This document shows positions 17,236 to 25,265 of a stretch of DNA of 64,000 nt, in pieces. The position numbers and the translations under genes were made by a program. Under the pieces are notes generated by a model, which was not told where the DNA came from, searched no databases, and saw only the letters and a program-made list of their open reading frames with translations. Position 1 is the stretch's first letter. Every line of letters starts with the position of its first letter. The stretch is from NCBI GenBank assembly GCA_042095055.1, contig JBELBZ010000007.1:20710-84709 (forward strand), read 5' to 3'. Source of the stretch: UBA8752 sp042095055 (GTDB lineage Bacteria; Bacteroidota; Bacteroidia; Flavobacteriales_D; Sanyastnellaceae).

Positions 17236-17633
17236 TGCTCCCACACGGGCTGAACCACCCCGTCCCGTTCCAATCTGTACCCTGTATCATACACCCAGAC
17301 TTCAGTCCCCCCATCACTGACGTGTTTGACATGGGTGTGGTACTCAAAGGCAAAGCCCTTGTCGCGCAGCCACTGCATCCCCCCGATATCGGACATGGTA
17401 GGGGCGCTGGCATGCCAGTCCTTAAATGCCCTGAGTATGCTGTGGTTGCGGTCGAGTATCCTTCCTACGGCATTTTGATGCGGCCGTGCGTGGTAAACAG
17501 CTGGCATTTTTGAGCGCATTTTTCGCTGTTGTCCGGGATAGGTAGAGAAGCAATACTCCGAACAGAAGTCGCCGGTGTATGGGGCTGCTTTGTATGGTTC
17601 AATACGGGCTTTACAGGCCAAACATTTGGTCAT
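17232..17633 (-). CDS. small protein with N-terminal zinc-ribbon-like cysteines
   Basis: 133 residues from MTKCLACKARIEPYKAAPYT. Two cysteine pairs (CLAC about residues 4-7, and CSEYC about 25-29) suggest a treble-clef or zinc-ribbon knuckle. The rest has no motif I recognise; it is basic in the middle and ends VYDTGYRLERDGVVQPVWEH. I chose the ATG at 17633 over the seven-codon extension. It is divergent from the dehydrogenase gene with a 97-base spacer. Function unknown; cytoplasmic by lack of signal peptide. Confidence 0.6.
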   Translation of the reverse strand: MTKCLACKARIEPYKAAPYTGDFCSEYCFSTYPGQQRKMRSKMPAVYHARPHQNAVGRILDRNHSILRAFKDWHASAPTMSDIGGMQWLRDKGFAFEYHTHVKHVSDGGTEVWVYDTGYRLERDGVVQPVWEH

Positions 17634-17730
17634 AGTGATGCGAATCTGACGCAATCAAATAAAGTCCTGTGTGAAACACGATTTCACCAGCTGTTCATTC
17701 GTCACTGTTCGTCTTTCCTTTGTCTGTGAC

Positions 17731-18900
17731 ATGAATGATGTGATGACAGTGGGCGTTGTTGGCGCCGGAACGATGGGGCGGGGCATCGCCCAAGTGGCTG
17801 CTGCTGCAGGCCACAAGGTCCATTTGTTGGATAGAAATCTTGCTGTGCTCAAGGATGCACAATCGTTTTTGGCCAAAATCCAAGACCGTTCTGTGTCCAA
17901 AGGGCGGATCTCCAGGCAAGATGCCGATGCCTTACTCGAACGCATCTCGTCCACGCAGGAGGTGTCAGACATGGCTGGGTGCGGTCTTGTAATTGAAGCC
18001 ATTGTAGAGCGGGCCGACATCAAAGAAGCATTGTTTTCTGAGCTCGAATCTGTCGTCTCAAAAGGTTGTGTATTGGCCTCCAACACCTCTTCCCTATCGG
18101 TTACAGCATTGGCGGCCTCCCTGAAACATGCTGACCGCTTTGTCGGCCTTCACTTTTTTAATCCAGCACCCTTAATGCCGCTGGTTGAAGTGATTCCAGC
18201 GTTGCAAAGCCGGGCTGGTCTTTCGGATGAAATGTTGGTGCTGATGCAGCAATGGGGCAAACAACCCGCTGTAGCCAAAGACACGCCAGGTTTTATCGTC
18301 AACCGCGTGGCCCGTCCGTTTTACGGTGAGGCCATCCGCATGCTGGAGGAAGGCTTTGCCGATGTGCCGACCATTGATTGGGCCATGACGTCATTGGGAG
18401 GGTTCAAAATGGGCCCATTCGAACTCATGGATTTGATCGGCAATGACGTCAACTATGCCGTCACAGAAAGTGTCTGGACCGCGTTTTACTTTGACCCGCG
18501 TTACAAGCCCTCTTTTGCGCAAAAGCGCAATGTGGACGCAGGCTGGCTTGGCCGAAAGACAGGTCAGGGGTGGTACGATCACGACGAGGGTGCCGACCAG
18601 CCCGTTGCGCGCATGGACAAAGACTTGGGTCAAGACATTTTGTGGCGCATCCTGGTGATGTTGATCAATGAGGCTGCAGATGCCGTGTTCTGGGGCGTGG
18701 CTTCGGCCCAGGATGTCGACAAGGCGATGCGCGGGGGCGTCAACTACCCCAAGGGGTTGCTGGAATGGGCTGAGGAAGTGGGCCTCGACCGCTGCGTTGC
18801 TGCACTGGACGAACTTCGCGACACTTATGGAGAGGACCGCTATCGCTGCAGTCCATTGTTGAGGACCCGGGCCAAAGAAGGCAGAAGCCTGTTTGCCTGA
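17731..18900 (+). CDS. 3-hydroxyacyl-CoA dehydrogenase (PaaH-like)
   Basis: 389 residues from MNDVMTVGVVGAGTMGRGIA, the NAD-binding GxGxxG. LASNTSSLSVT and HFFNPAPLMPLVEVI (catalytic histidine) are the family blocks; the first 3HCDH C-terminal domain carries KDTPGFIVNRV, and a second partial one follows (MLINEAADAVFWGVAS). The double C-terminal domain resembles the PaaH/3-hydroxyadipyl-CoA type more than 3-hydroxybutyryl-CoA dehydrogenase of about 285 residues. It oxidises 3-hydroxyacyl-CoA with NAD in the cytoplasm. The in-frame extension upstream of 17731 lacks homology. Confidence 0.88.
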   Translation: MNDVMTVGVVGAGTMGRGIAQVAAAAGHKVHLLDRNLAVLKDAQSFLAKIQDRSVSKGRISRQDADALLERISSTQEVSDMAGCGLVIEAIVERADIKEALFSELESVVSKGCVLASNTSSLSVTALAASLKHADRFVGLHFFNPAPLMPLVEVIPALQSRAGLSDEMLVLMQQWGKQPAVAKDTPGFIVNRVARPFYGEAIRMLEEGFADVPTIDWAMTSLGGFKMGPFELMDLIGNDVNYAVTESVWTAFYFDPRYKPSFAQKRNVDAGWLGRKTGQGWYDHDEGADQPVARMDKDLGQDILWRILVMLINEAADAVFWGVASAQDVDKAMRGGVNYPKGLLEWAEEVGLDRCVAALDELRDTYGEDRYRCSPLLRTRAKEGRSLFA

Positions 18901-18910
18901 GGGTTGTTGA

Positions 18911-19594
18911 TCAGCATTCTGTGCCAAAAGCACTCAACAGCTGTAGCACATCAGAAACGGTCACTGCGCCATCGCCATTGACATCGGCTGAACAGCTCTC
19001 AAGACAACCAAAGTCTGAAAGCAGCACCAAAACGTCGGACACGCTGATCAGCAGGTCTCCGTTGAGATCCAAGGGACATGAGGCTTCTTCCGGACTGAGG
19101 ATGCCATCGCAATTGTTGTCCACACCGCTGGCATTGGCTGGGGCGCCAGGGAACACCTCGGAATTGTTGTCGTCACAGTCGCAAACGGTGGTCTCCCCGT
19201 CTCCATCCATGTCCACGATGCCCGCACAGGTTTCGAAATCTGCCTGGCAATTCGCCAAAACACAAGCTTCGCAGTCCGCGGTGCTTCCGAAACCACACAC
19301 GAGCAGACAGTTGTTCTGAGCGCAGACGCTTTGCTCCGCAAAGCAGCCCACACAACCCGTGCTCATCGTGGGAATGCCCGCTGCGATGCAACTGGCAAAG
19401 CAACTTTGGAGGTCCCCAGCAAAAATGCAGTCAAAGCCGCATGAGAATACCGCGTCGTTGACCAGGTCACCTTCATTGCACAGCAAATTGAAGTCCAGCG
19501 AGTCACATTGTGCTTCCATGGATTGCGGGACGGTCCACAGCCCAAGCAACATCAAGAATGGAATGCAGTTAAAGAGGCTTGAATATTGGCTCAT
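18911..19594 (-). CDS. secreted cysteine-rich protein with dockerin-like C-terminus
   Basis: 227 residues. A signal peptide (MSQYSSLFNCIPFLMLLGLW, ending near SMEAQ) is followed by a cysteine-rich region (about 16 cysteines in 100 residues; SCGFDCIFAGDLQSCFASC), a short MopE/thrombospondin-3-like calcium motif (DMDGDGETTVCDCDDNNSEV, then VDNNCDGI), and the dockerin-like module beginning CPLDLNGDLLISVSDVLVLL and ending FGTEC. It is probably exported and held at the surface. No enzyme motif. It lies between the dehydrogenase (10 bases, convergent) and the nucleotidyltransferase gene. Confidence 0.7.
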   Translation of the reverse strand: MSQYSSLFNCIPFLMLLGLWTVPQSMEAQCDSLDFNLLCNEGDLVNDAVFSCGFDCIFAGDLQSCFASCIAAGIPTMSTGCVGCFAEQSVCAQNNCLLVCGFGSTADCEACVLANCQADFETCAGIVDMDGDGETTVCDCDDNNSEVFPGAPANASGVDNNCDGILSPEEASCPLDLNGDLLISVSDVLVLLSDFGCLESCSADVNGDGAVTVSDVLQLLSAFGTEC

Positions 19595-19618
19595 GTGGTA
19601 TAAACAAAAATCCAAACT

Positions 19619-20470
19619 TCAGGTTCGGTCGAGCAACCGGGTGCCTCCTTGGTCGAGGACTTCACCCGCTTTTTGGATATCTGAAGGGTGGGTTAAATCC
19701 AGGAAGGCTCCGGCCAAAGGCAGGGCTTGCATTTGCCCACCGCTCTTGAGGAACAGTGAGACGGCCTCGGGAAGCTCGCGCTCCCTTCGCACAGGATGTT
19801 CCGGAACATTTCGCACGGCGTCCAACAAGGGGGCGTAGGGCAACCTGAAGTAGTTCATGCTGACCCTGGGCTGGCCATCGCCCCAACGCGATGCGTTGAC
19901 TTCTGCTGCGGTGGGCTTTTCAATGATGCCCGTGAGCTTTCCCCCTTGGTCAGCTTGCAGCACTGCAAAGGCCAGCACCCGCTCTTGTGGCAGTCCGAGA
20001 AAACGCGGGTCAAAGGCCGGCAGTACAGCGTCGTGCTCGAACAGCGCCCTGAACATGCCCCGTGGCGGCAGGTTGTCTCCGTTGGCGATGGTGATGCTGT
20101 TGTTGGACCATTGAGGGTTGGCCTCAAGTGCCAATTGCACAGCATGTGCTGTCCCCAGCGGTTTCTTGCGTCCAGAAGGAATGGATTGCCGCACATAGGT
20201 CAAGGCCATCCCGGCGATGGGATGGACGTCAAAGTGGGCCTGGGTGATGGTGTCCTCTTGTGCAATGACCAAGCAGGCTTCGGTGCACCCCTCTTCCCTG
20301 AGCTGCATCAACAAGTGTTCTATGAGCGGCTTGGCATCTGTACCAATGCGGATCATCGCTTTTGGCCTGGATCGCGCTTCATTGAGAATGTTTTGGGGCT
20401 CGTTTGAGGCGGCCTTCATTCTGCTCCCCCTTCCGGCGGCCATGATGACGGTGGGATTCAACCTTGACAT
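19619..20470 (-). CDS. sugar-phosphate nucleotidyltransferase
   Basis: 283 residues from MSRLNPTVIMAAGRGSRMKA. The NTP_transferase signature is split: GRGSRM is followed by an insertion before RPKAMI (the KP lysine), and IANGDNLPP supplies the metal-binding aspartate region. GKLTGIIEKPTA and SMNYFRL are further family blocks. It would transfer an NMP to a sugar 1-phosphate. The start overlaps the GHMP kinase stop by 13 bases, which points to coupled translation and one pathway: uptake, phosphorylation, activation. Confidence 0.8.
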   Translation of the reverse strand: MSRLNPTVIMAAGRGSRMKAASNEPQNILNEARSRPKAMIRIGTDAKPLIEHLLMQLREEGCTEACLVIAQEDTITQAHFDVHPIAGMALTYVRQSIPSGRKKPLGTAHAVQLALEANPQWSNNSITIANGDNLPPRGMFRALFEHDAVLPAFDPRFLGLPQERVLAFAVLQADQGGKLTGIIEKPTAAEVNASRWGDGQPRVSMNYFRLPYAPLLDAVRNVPEHPVRRERELPEAVSLFLKSGGQMQALPLAGAFLDLTHPSDIQKAGEVLDQGGTRLLDRT

Positions 20471-21474
20471 GATACTCCTTGGTCCATTTCCACTTCCCAG
20501 GCCCCCACTGCGCCTGCTGTGAGCATGGCTTTTCTGACCTGATCTGAAGATGCTTTGGGCGAAAGTGCAAAAGCGCACCCACCCCCACCAGAACCGTTGA
20601 TTTTACCTCCCCAAGCCCCCGCATTGCGAGCGGCCGTTAACATCGCTTCGATGCGGGGTGTCGAGAGCCTCAGGACATCGCGCAATACGTCGTGGTGCTT
20701 GGTTAAATCGTGTCCCATGGCCATGCCGCTTGATGGCGCTTCGGCCATTTGGGTTCCCCAATGCCATTCTAAGTCGCGGTTGGTCCTGGTGCCCTCCAAC
20801 AGGAGCCGGTCGTCGGCATCCAGAGCGATGTCTCGGGCATCGATGTGGGCCATCAAGGGGATCCGCGCTTCTTTGCATCGGCGCAAATGTCCCTGCGTGT
20901 CTTTGGGCTGGCCCGAATCGCCGAGAACGAAGGCACCCTCTGGCAAGTGCAAGGGAACGGGGGCGCCAATTCCAAACCTGTGGATTCCACCGTGGGCGCA
21001 AGCAAATTGGTCCATATCGCCTCCTGCCCCATTGTAATCGGTGACTTCATACTGATGGCAGCGCTTGACGACGTCATTCACATCGAAACCGCCGTTGAAA
21101 ATTTTGAGCCACGCAGCGGTCCATGCGGTCAGCAAAGCTGTCGAGGAACTGCAACCTGCCCGCAGCGGAATGGTGCTCTCAATCCAAACACGCCAGCCCG
21201 GCCCCACTGGGGTTCCAAACTCTTGAAGCATCGACCTCAAAGCCATCCCCATGGGCAGTTCGACTGACATTTCATCAGGGTGGTTCAAGTCGTATTCTGC
21301 CAATGGTCCGAGGGCGGCACTGGCGACTTCTACGCGGGAATCCTGAATTGGCGAAAAGTGAAGTGTGCACCTCCTGTTCATGGCCATTGCGATGACGGGA
21401 AGCCCCAAGTAATCTTGATGCTCTCCAAACAGACACAGCCGGCCAGGCGCCGAGCTTATGAATGCAGTGGTCAT
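20458..21474 (-). CDS. GHMP kinase, galactokinase-like sugar 1-kinase
   Basis: 338 residues from MTTAFISSAPGRLCLFGEHQ. Motif 1 PGRLCLFGEHQDYLG is close to galactokinase GEHTDYN. Motif 2 is IPLRAGCSSSTAL (ATP binding) and motif 3 INGSGGGGCAFAL. It is expected to phosphorylate the anomeric hydroxyl of a monosaccharide; the exact sugar cannot be read from sequence. Its ATG overlaps the TGA of the symporter gene (ATGA) and its end overlaps the nucleotidyltransferase start. Confidence 0.85.
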   Translation of the reverse strand: MTTAFISSAPGRLCLFGEHQDYLGLPVIAMAMNRRCTLHFSPIQDSRVEVASAALGPLAEYDLNHPDEMSVELPMGMALRSMLQEFGTPVGPGWRVWIESTIPLRAGCSSSTALLTAWTAAWLKIFNGGFDVNDVVKRCHQYEVTDYNGAGGDMDQFACAHGGIHRFGIGAPVPLHLPEGAFVLGDSGQPKDTQGHLRRCKEARIPLMAHIDARDIALDADDRLLLEGTRTNRDLEWHWGTQMAEAPSSGMAMGHDLTKHHDVLRDVLRLSTPRIEAMLTAARNAGAWGGKINGSGGGGCAFALSPKASSDQVRKAMLTAGAVGAWEVEMDQGVSCQG

Positions 21475-23231
21475 GGCTTGGATTGCAACTTCAGGATTCC
21501 CCAAACCGCAGCTGCACAGAATGCCGACATCATCACCGCTGTCGTGAGCTGGGCAAACAATCCAGCGCCAATCCCCAACAATGCGCCATAGACCGCTATG
21601 CATCCTAAGAAGGCCTGCAACAGCGACTTCGGCACGTTCCATGAAACTGCTTCCTTTCCCTCGGTGGGTGGGAATTGTTTCCAGCCTGGGCCACCAGGTT
21701 GAACCTTGTCCACAAAAGACTGCAGCACTTCTGCGGACTCAGGCTTCAGGACGACAGCAGCCACTGCCCACCCGACTGTGGTCAGCAGACTTCCGATGAC
21801 AAGTTTGCCCCAATCGGCCATGGGCCACCATCCCAAAGCATCGTGGAACCAAGTGAAATAAGCGGCGACCAGCAGGGACATGGCCATCGCTACGATTTCT
21901 GTGCTGGCAGAAACGCGCCACCAAAACCAGCGGACGATGAACAGCCCGCCTGTTCCCGCCCCGAGCAACAGCAATAGATTGAAGGCTTGAGAAGCCGAAG
22001 TGAGCGTGAGGCTCAACAATGCCCCAGCCAACAGTGAGAGCAAGCTGGCCCAGCGGCCTGCCACAACTTTCTGCTGTTCTGTGGCCTCTGGTCGAATAAA
22101 ACGCGCCCAGCCATCGTGCACCAAATAGCTCGCACCCAAGTTTACCTGGGTACTCATGGTCGAAATAAAGGCTGCAAGCAATGAGGCGGCCACCCACCCC
22201 AACAAGCCGGCGGGAAGCAAACTCAACATGGCAGGATAAGCCACATCATGACCCACCTTGTCGGCAGCCAATTCAGGAAATGCAGCGGCGATGGTGTCCA
22301 GGTCTGGAAAGACGATCAGCGAAGCCAATGCGACCAAAATCCAAGGCCAAGGACGCACCGCATAATGTGCCGCATTGAACAGCAGTGTGGCCCCTACAGC
22401 GTCATCTTCGCTTCGGGCGCTGAACATGCGCTGTGCAATGTAGCCCCCGCCCCCAGGCTCAGCACCGGGATAATAGCTGGCCCACCATTGAACGGCCAAG
22501 GGCACGAGCATCACGGGTACCCACACTTCTGGCTTTGTAAAATCCGGCCACACCGAAAGCTTGTCCATGACATTGGGGTGTGTCATCAGACCTTGGATCC
22601 CTCCCACTTCGGGCAATGCCAATACGTAAACGCTGGCAGCGACTGCGCCGCTCATGGCCAAGAAGAATTGGAACAGGTCGGTCCAGAGTATGGCGCGAAG
22701 TCCGCCGTAAACGCTAAACAGCAGGGTCACCGAGCAGGTCACCAGCAAGGTCATCCAACCTGGCCAACCCAACAAAATGCTTCCGAGTTTGATGGCTGCC
22801 AGACTGACTGTGGCCATGACCAAAACGTTGAAAACGAGGCCGAGGTAAACGGCCCGAAACCCGCGCAAAAACGCTCCGGCCTTGCCGCCATAGCGGAGCT
22901 CGTAAAAGGCAATGTCTGTGAGCACTCCAGACCGCCTCCACAACCGGGCATACACAAAGACGGTGACCATGCCCGTGAGCAAGAATGCCCACCAAGCCCA
23001 GTTGCCTGAAACACCTTGTTGTCTGACGAGATCGGTTACCAGATTTGGCGTGTCGGCGCTAAATGTGGTCGCCACCATGGAGGTGCCGAGCAGCCACCAA
23101 GGCATGTTTCTCCCCCCCAGGAAGAAATCATCGGCACTGTTGTTGCCCTTTCGGCCAGCGGCTATTCCTATGAAGAGAATGGTCAACAACACCCCGCCGA
23201 TCACGAGGAAATCCAACATCGCCAATTGCAT
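21471..23231 (-). CDS. sodium/solute symporter (SSS family)
   Basis: 586 residues with about 13-14 hydrophobic segments. DFFLGGRNMPWWLLGTSMVA and SADTPNLVTDLVRQQGVSGN mark the sodium-binding first helices, and VYGGLRAILWTDLFQFFLAM the conserved SSS signature. It is an inner-membrane importer driven by sodium. The neighbourhood of a sugar kinase and nucleotidyltransferase argues for a sugar substrate, not proline or a carboxylate. Start at 23231 or at the ATG five codons later. Confidence 0.9.
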   Translation of the reverse strand: MQLAMLDFLVIGGVLLTILFIGIAAGRKGNNSADDFFLGGRNMPWWLLGTSMVATTFSADTPNLVTDLVRQQGVSGNWAWWAFLLTGMVTVFVYARLWRRSGVLTDIAFYELRYGGKAGAFLRGFRAVYLGLVFNVLVMATVSLAAIKLGSILLGWPGWMTLLVTCSVTLLFSVYGGLRAILWTDLFQFFLAMSGAVAASVYVLALPEVGGIQGLMTHPNVMDKLSVWPDFTKPEVWVPVMLVPLAVQWWASYYPGAEPGGGGYIAQRMFSARSEDDAVGATLLFNAAHYAVRPWPWILVALASLIVFPDLDTIAAAFPELAADKVGHDVAYPAMLSLLPAGLLGWVAASLLAAFISTMSTQVNLGASYLVHDGWARFIRPEATEQQKVVAGRWASLLSLLAGALLSLTLTSASQAFNLLLLLGAGTGGLFIVRWFWWRVSASTEIVAMAMSLLVAAYFTWFHDALGWWPMADWGKLVIGSLLTTVGWAVAAVVLKPESAEVLQSFVDKVQPGGPGWKQFPPTEGKEAVSWNVPKSLLQAFLGCIAVYGALLGIGAGLFAQLTTAVMMSAFCAAAVWGILKLQSKP

Positions 23232-23236
23232 GGCAC

Positions 23237-23263
23237 CGAATGTAGCACGTCAGAGGATTCCAA
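23237..23263 (-). promoter_or_regulatory. putative promoter of the symporter-kinase-nucleotidyltransferase unit
   Basis: Minus-strand TTG, 16 bases, then TACATTCG, one mismatch from TAnnTTTG. The predicted start of transcription falls at or beside the ATG at 23231, so either the mRNA is leaderless or the ATG at 23219 is used. Recognised by eye only. Confidence 0.3.
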
Positions 23264-23303
23264 GGGATTAAACGCACGCAGAACGGGGACGTTATATTTC
23301 AGA

Positions 23304-24755
23304 ATGAAATGGATTCCGGGCTTGTCCCTTCTTTGCTGCATGGCTCCAGCGATTTTGGCAGCGCAAGACGTGACGTTTCACGCCGACGTGGCCCCCATTG
23401 TATTCAATCATTGTACTTCATGTCATCGGCCTGGGGAAATTGGCCCCATGCCTTTCACGAATTATGGTGAGGTCGCGGCTTACGGGGAGTTCATCGAGTA
23501 CGTCACATCCATAGGATATATGCCTCCGTGGTCACCTGATGCGTCCTACAGTCATTTTGTGGGCGAGAATGTCCTGACTGCGGGTCAATTGGAAACGCTC
23601 AGCGCATGGGTGGCCGCAGGCAAACCCGAAGGCGACCCCGCGGACAATCCCGGTCTACCCGAATTTCCGGACGGAAGTCAAATTGGCACTCCTGACCATG
23701 TGCTCGCGATGGACCAGCCGTACACGCATGCAGGCGACATGTCCGAGCAGTACCAGGTCTTCGTCTTGCCTTCGGGGTTCGATGCGGCGGCTTCCATTCG
23801 TGCACTTGAGGTACAGCCCGGAAACCACAATGTGGCTCACCACGCCATTCTCGGTCTGGATGTCTCGGGAACAGCCACTGTCCTCGATGCTGCTGACCCG
23901 GCCCCGGGCTACGAGAGCTTTGGCGGTTTTGGCTTCAATGCTGAGAGCTCCTTCTTTGGAGCGTGGGTTCCCGGAGCCCTTCCTGTGGCATATCCTCCGG
24001 GCATTGGCCGCACGATTCCAGCGGGGGCTGACGTGCTGTTGCAGATGCACTACGGCCCTTCTTCGGTGGACGAAGTGGACCAGACCGAGATCAATGTGTT
24101 CCTGTCCAATGAGCCCATTGAGCGTGAAGTATTGACGGTCATCATGGGGCCCCAGCACCTCGATGCGCCTTTTGTCCTGCCGCCCAATCAAGTCTCGTCG
24201 TTCCATGGCACCATGCCGGTGACCGCAGATGTCAGCCTGCTGAGTATCGCGCCCCACAGTCACCTGATCGGGTCCTCTTGGAAGGTGTACGCCACTTCCC
24301 CGGGCAATGCAGACACCATCCCTTTGATTTCAATACCCTCTTGGGATTTCAATTGGCAGGGGTATTTCACCTTCCCGCACCTGACAAAGGTTCCTCAAGG
24401 CTACACGCTCCACGGTGAAGCCACTTATGACAACACTGCCGACAACCCATTCAATCCAAGCGACCCGCCACAGTGGGTGTATTTCGGTGAAGAGACCCAA
24501 GACGAGATGTTTTTTGTCTTCATCGATTTGGTGGCCTTTGAAGAGGGCGATGAAGAGATTGCACTCGGGCCAGATACGGCGTCCTGCGATGGAGACCTCA
24601 CGGGTGACAACCTCGTGGGGGTTTCTGACGCCCTGCTTTTGCTGAGTGAATTTGGATGTCAAGTCGGATGCACTTTGGATTTGGACGGTGACAATGCAGT
24701 GACCGTTTCAGACGTGCTGTTTTTGTTGGGTCAATACGGGGCCACATGCAATTGA
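23304..24755 (+). CDS. secreted c-type heme / copper type II monooxygenase (PHM-like) with dockerin-like C-terminus
   Basis: 483 residues. The signal peptide ends near ILAAQ. CTSCH at residues 37-41 is a c-type heme attachment site in a PSCyt-like domain. A copper type II monooxygenase core follows, with H179-H180, H249, H318-S-H320 and M402 (in DEMFF). In peptidylglycine alpha-hydroxylating monooxygenase (PHM) the ligands are H107-H108, H172, H242, H244 and M314, with nearly the same spacing and a DEM motif. It probably hydroxylates an unknown substrate outside the cytoplasm. The C-terminus is the dockerin-like module (DLTGDNLVGVSDALLLL to YGATCN). It overlaps the redoxin gene; a paralog follows at 25266. 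Confidence 0.8.
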   Translation: MKWIPGLSLLCCMAPAILAAQDVTFHADVAPIVFNHCTSCHRPGEIGPMPFTNYGEVAAYGEFIEYVTSIGYMPPWSPDASYSHFVGENVLTAGQLETLSAWVAAGKPEGDPADNPGLPEFPDGSQIGTPDHVLAMDQPYTHAGDMSEQYQVFVLPSGFDAAASIRALEVQPGNHNVAHHAILGLDVSGTATVLDAADPAPGYESFGGFGFNAESSFFGAWVPGALPVAYPPGIGRTIPAGADVLLQMHYGPSSVDEVDQTEINVFLSNEPIEREVLTVIMGPQHLDAPFVLPPNQVSSFHGTMPVTADVSLLSIAPHSHLIGSSWKVYATSPGNADTIPLISIPSWDFNWQGYFTFPHLTKVPQGYTLHGEATYDNTADNPFNPSDPPQWVYFGEETQDEMFFVFIDLVAFEEGDEEIALGPDTASCDGDLTGDNLVGVSDALLLLSEFGCQVGCTLDLDGDNAVTVSDVLFLLGQYGATCN

Positions 24756-25225
24756 TGCTGGCCGCCCCATTGTTGCGGGTGGTGCTGTTTTTGGCCCCCC
24801 TTTGCCCCATCTGCCAGAACATGTGTTATGATTTGCGCCTTTTGGAGGAGGAATTTGCCGATGCTCCTGTTGAATTTGTGGGGGTATTTCCCAATGCATC
24901 GACCAAGGCCCACCAAATGGCTGAATTTCGAACGACCTATGGCCTCAACATGCCATGTGTTGGCGACACGGCCCAATGGGCAGCCTTGCTGGGCGCCCGG
25001 TGGACCCCAGAAGCGTTCATTTTAGATGAGCACGACAGCGTCTTGTATCAAGGCCGCATCAATGACCGGTACTTCGCACCGGGTCGGCGGAGAAACAAGA
25101 CCCGAAGTCGAGATTTGAGAAATGCCATTTCAGAAGCGTTGCTGGGACAAGAGGTTCAGGTCCCCCTGACCGAAGCTGTCGGTTGCCCCATTGAAGGATT
25201 GAAAATTCTCCAACCTCAGCATTGA
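24746..25225 (+). CDS. redoxin/thioredoxin-fold protein, partner of the heme-copper monooxygenases
   Basis: 159 residues. LLRVVLFLAPLCPICQNMCY is a thioredoxin-fold strand followed by a CPIC motif, not a signal peptide. GVFPN, WTPEAFILDEHDSVLYQGRI and VPLTEAVGCPIEGL match the redoxin domain that, in Planctomycetes and related phyla, is often fused ahead of cytochrome/copper monooxygenase domains. Here it is a separate gene lying directly before the second monooxygenase. Start at 24746, or at 24755 where ATG overlaps the upstream TGA; both imply translational coupling. How the active site reaches the exported partner is unclear, because no export signal is visible. Confidence 0.75.
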   Translation: MQLMLAAPLLRVVLFLAPLCPICQNMCYDLRLLEEEFADAPVEFVGVFPNASTKAHQMAEFRTTYGLNMPCVGDTAQWAALLGARWTPEAFILDEHDSVLYQGRINDRYFAPGRRRNKTRSRDLRNAISEALLGQEVQVPLTEAVGCPIEGLKILQPQH

Positions 25226-25265
25226 TCTCATCTGCACTTTGTTTTTCTCGTTTTAATTTCCAACC

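Noticed and set aside
22248..23009. A 253-codon open frame on the plus strand
   Set aside because: Antisense to the symporter; rich in histidine, glutamine and proline as expected of a shadow of membrane-helix codons.
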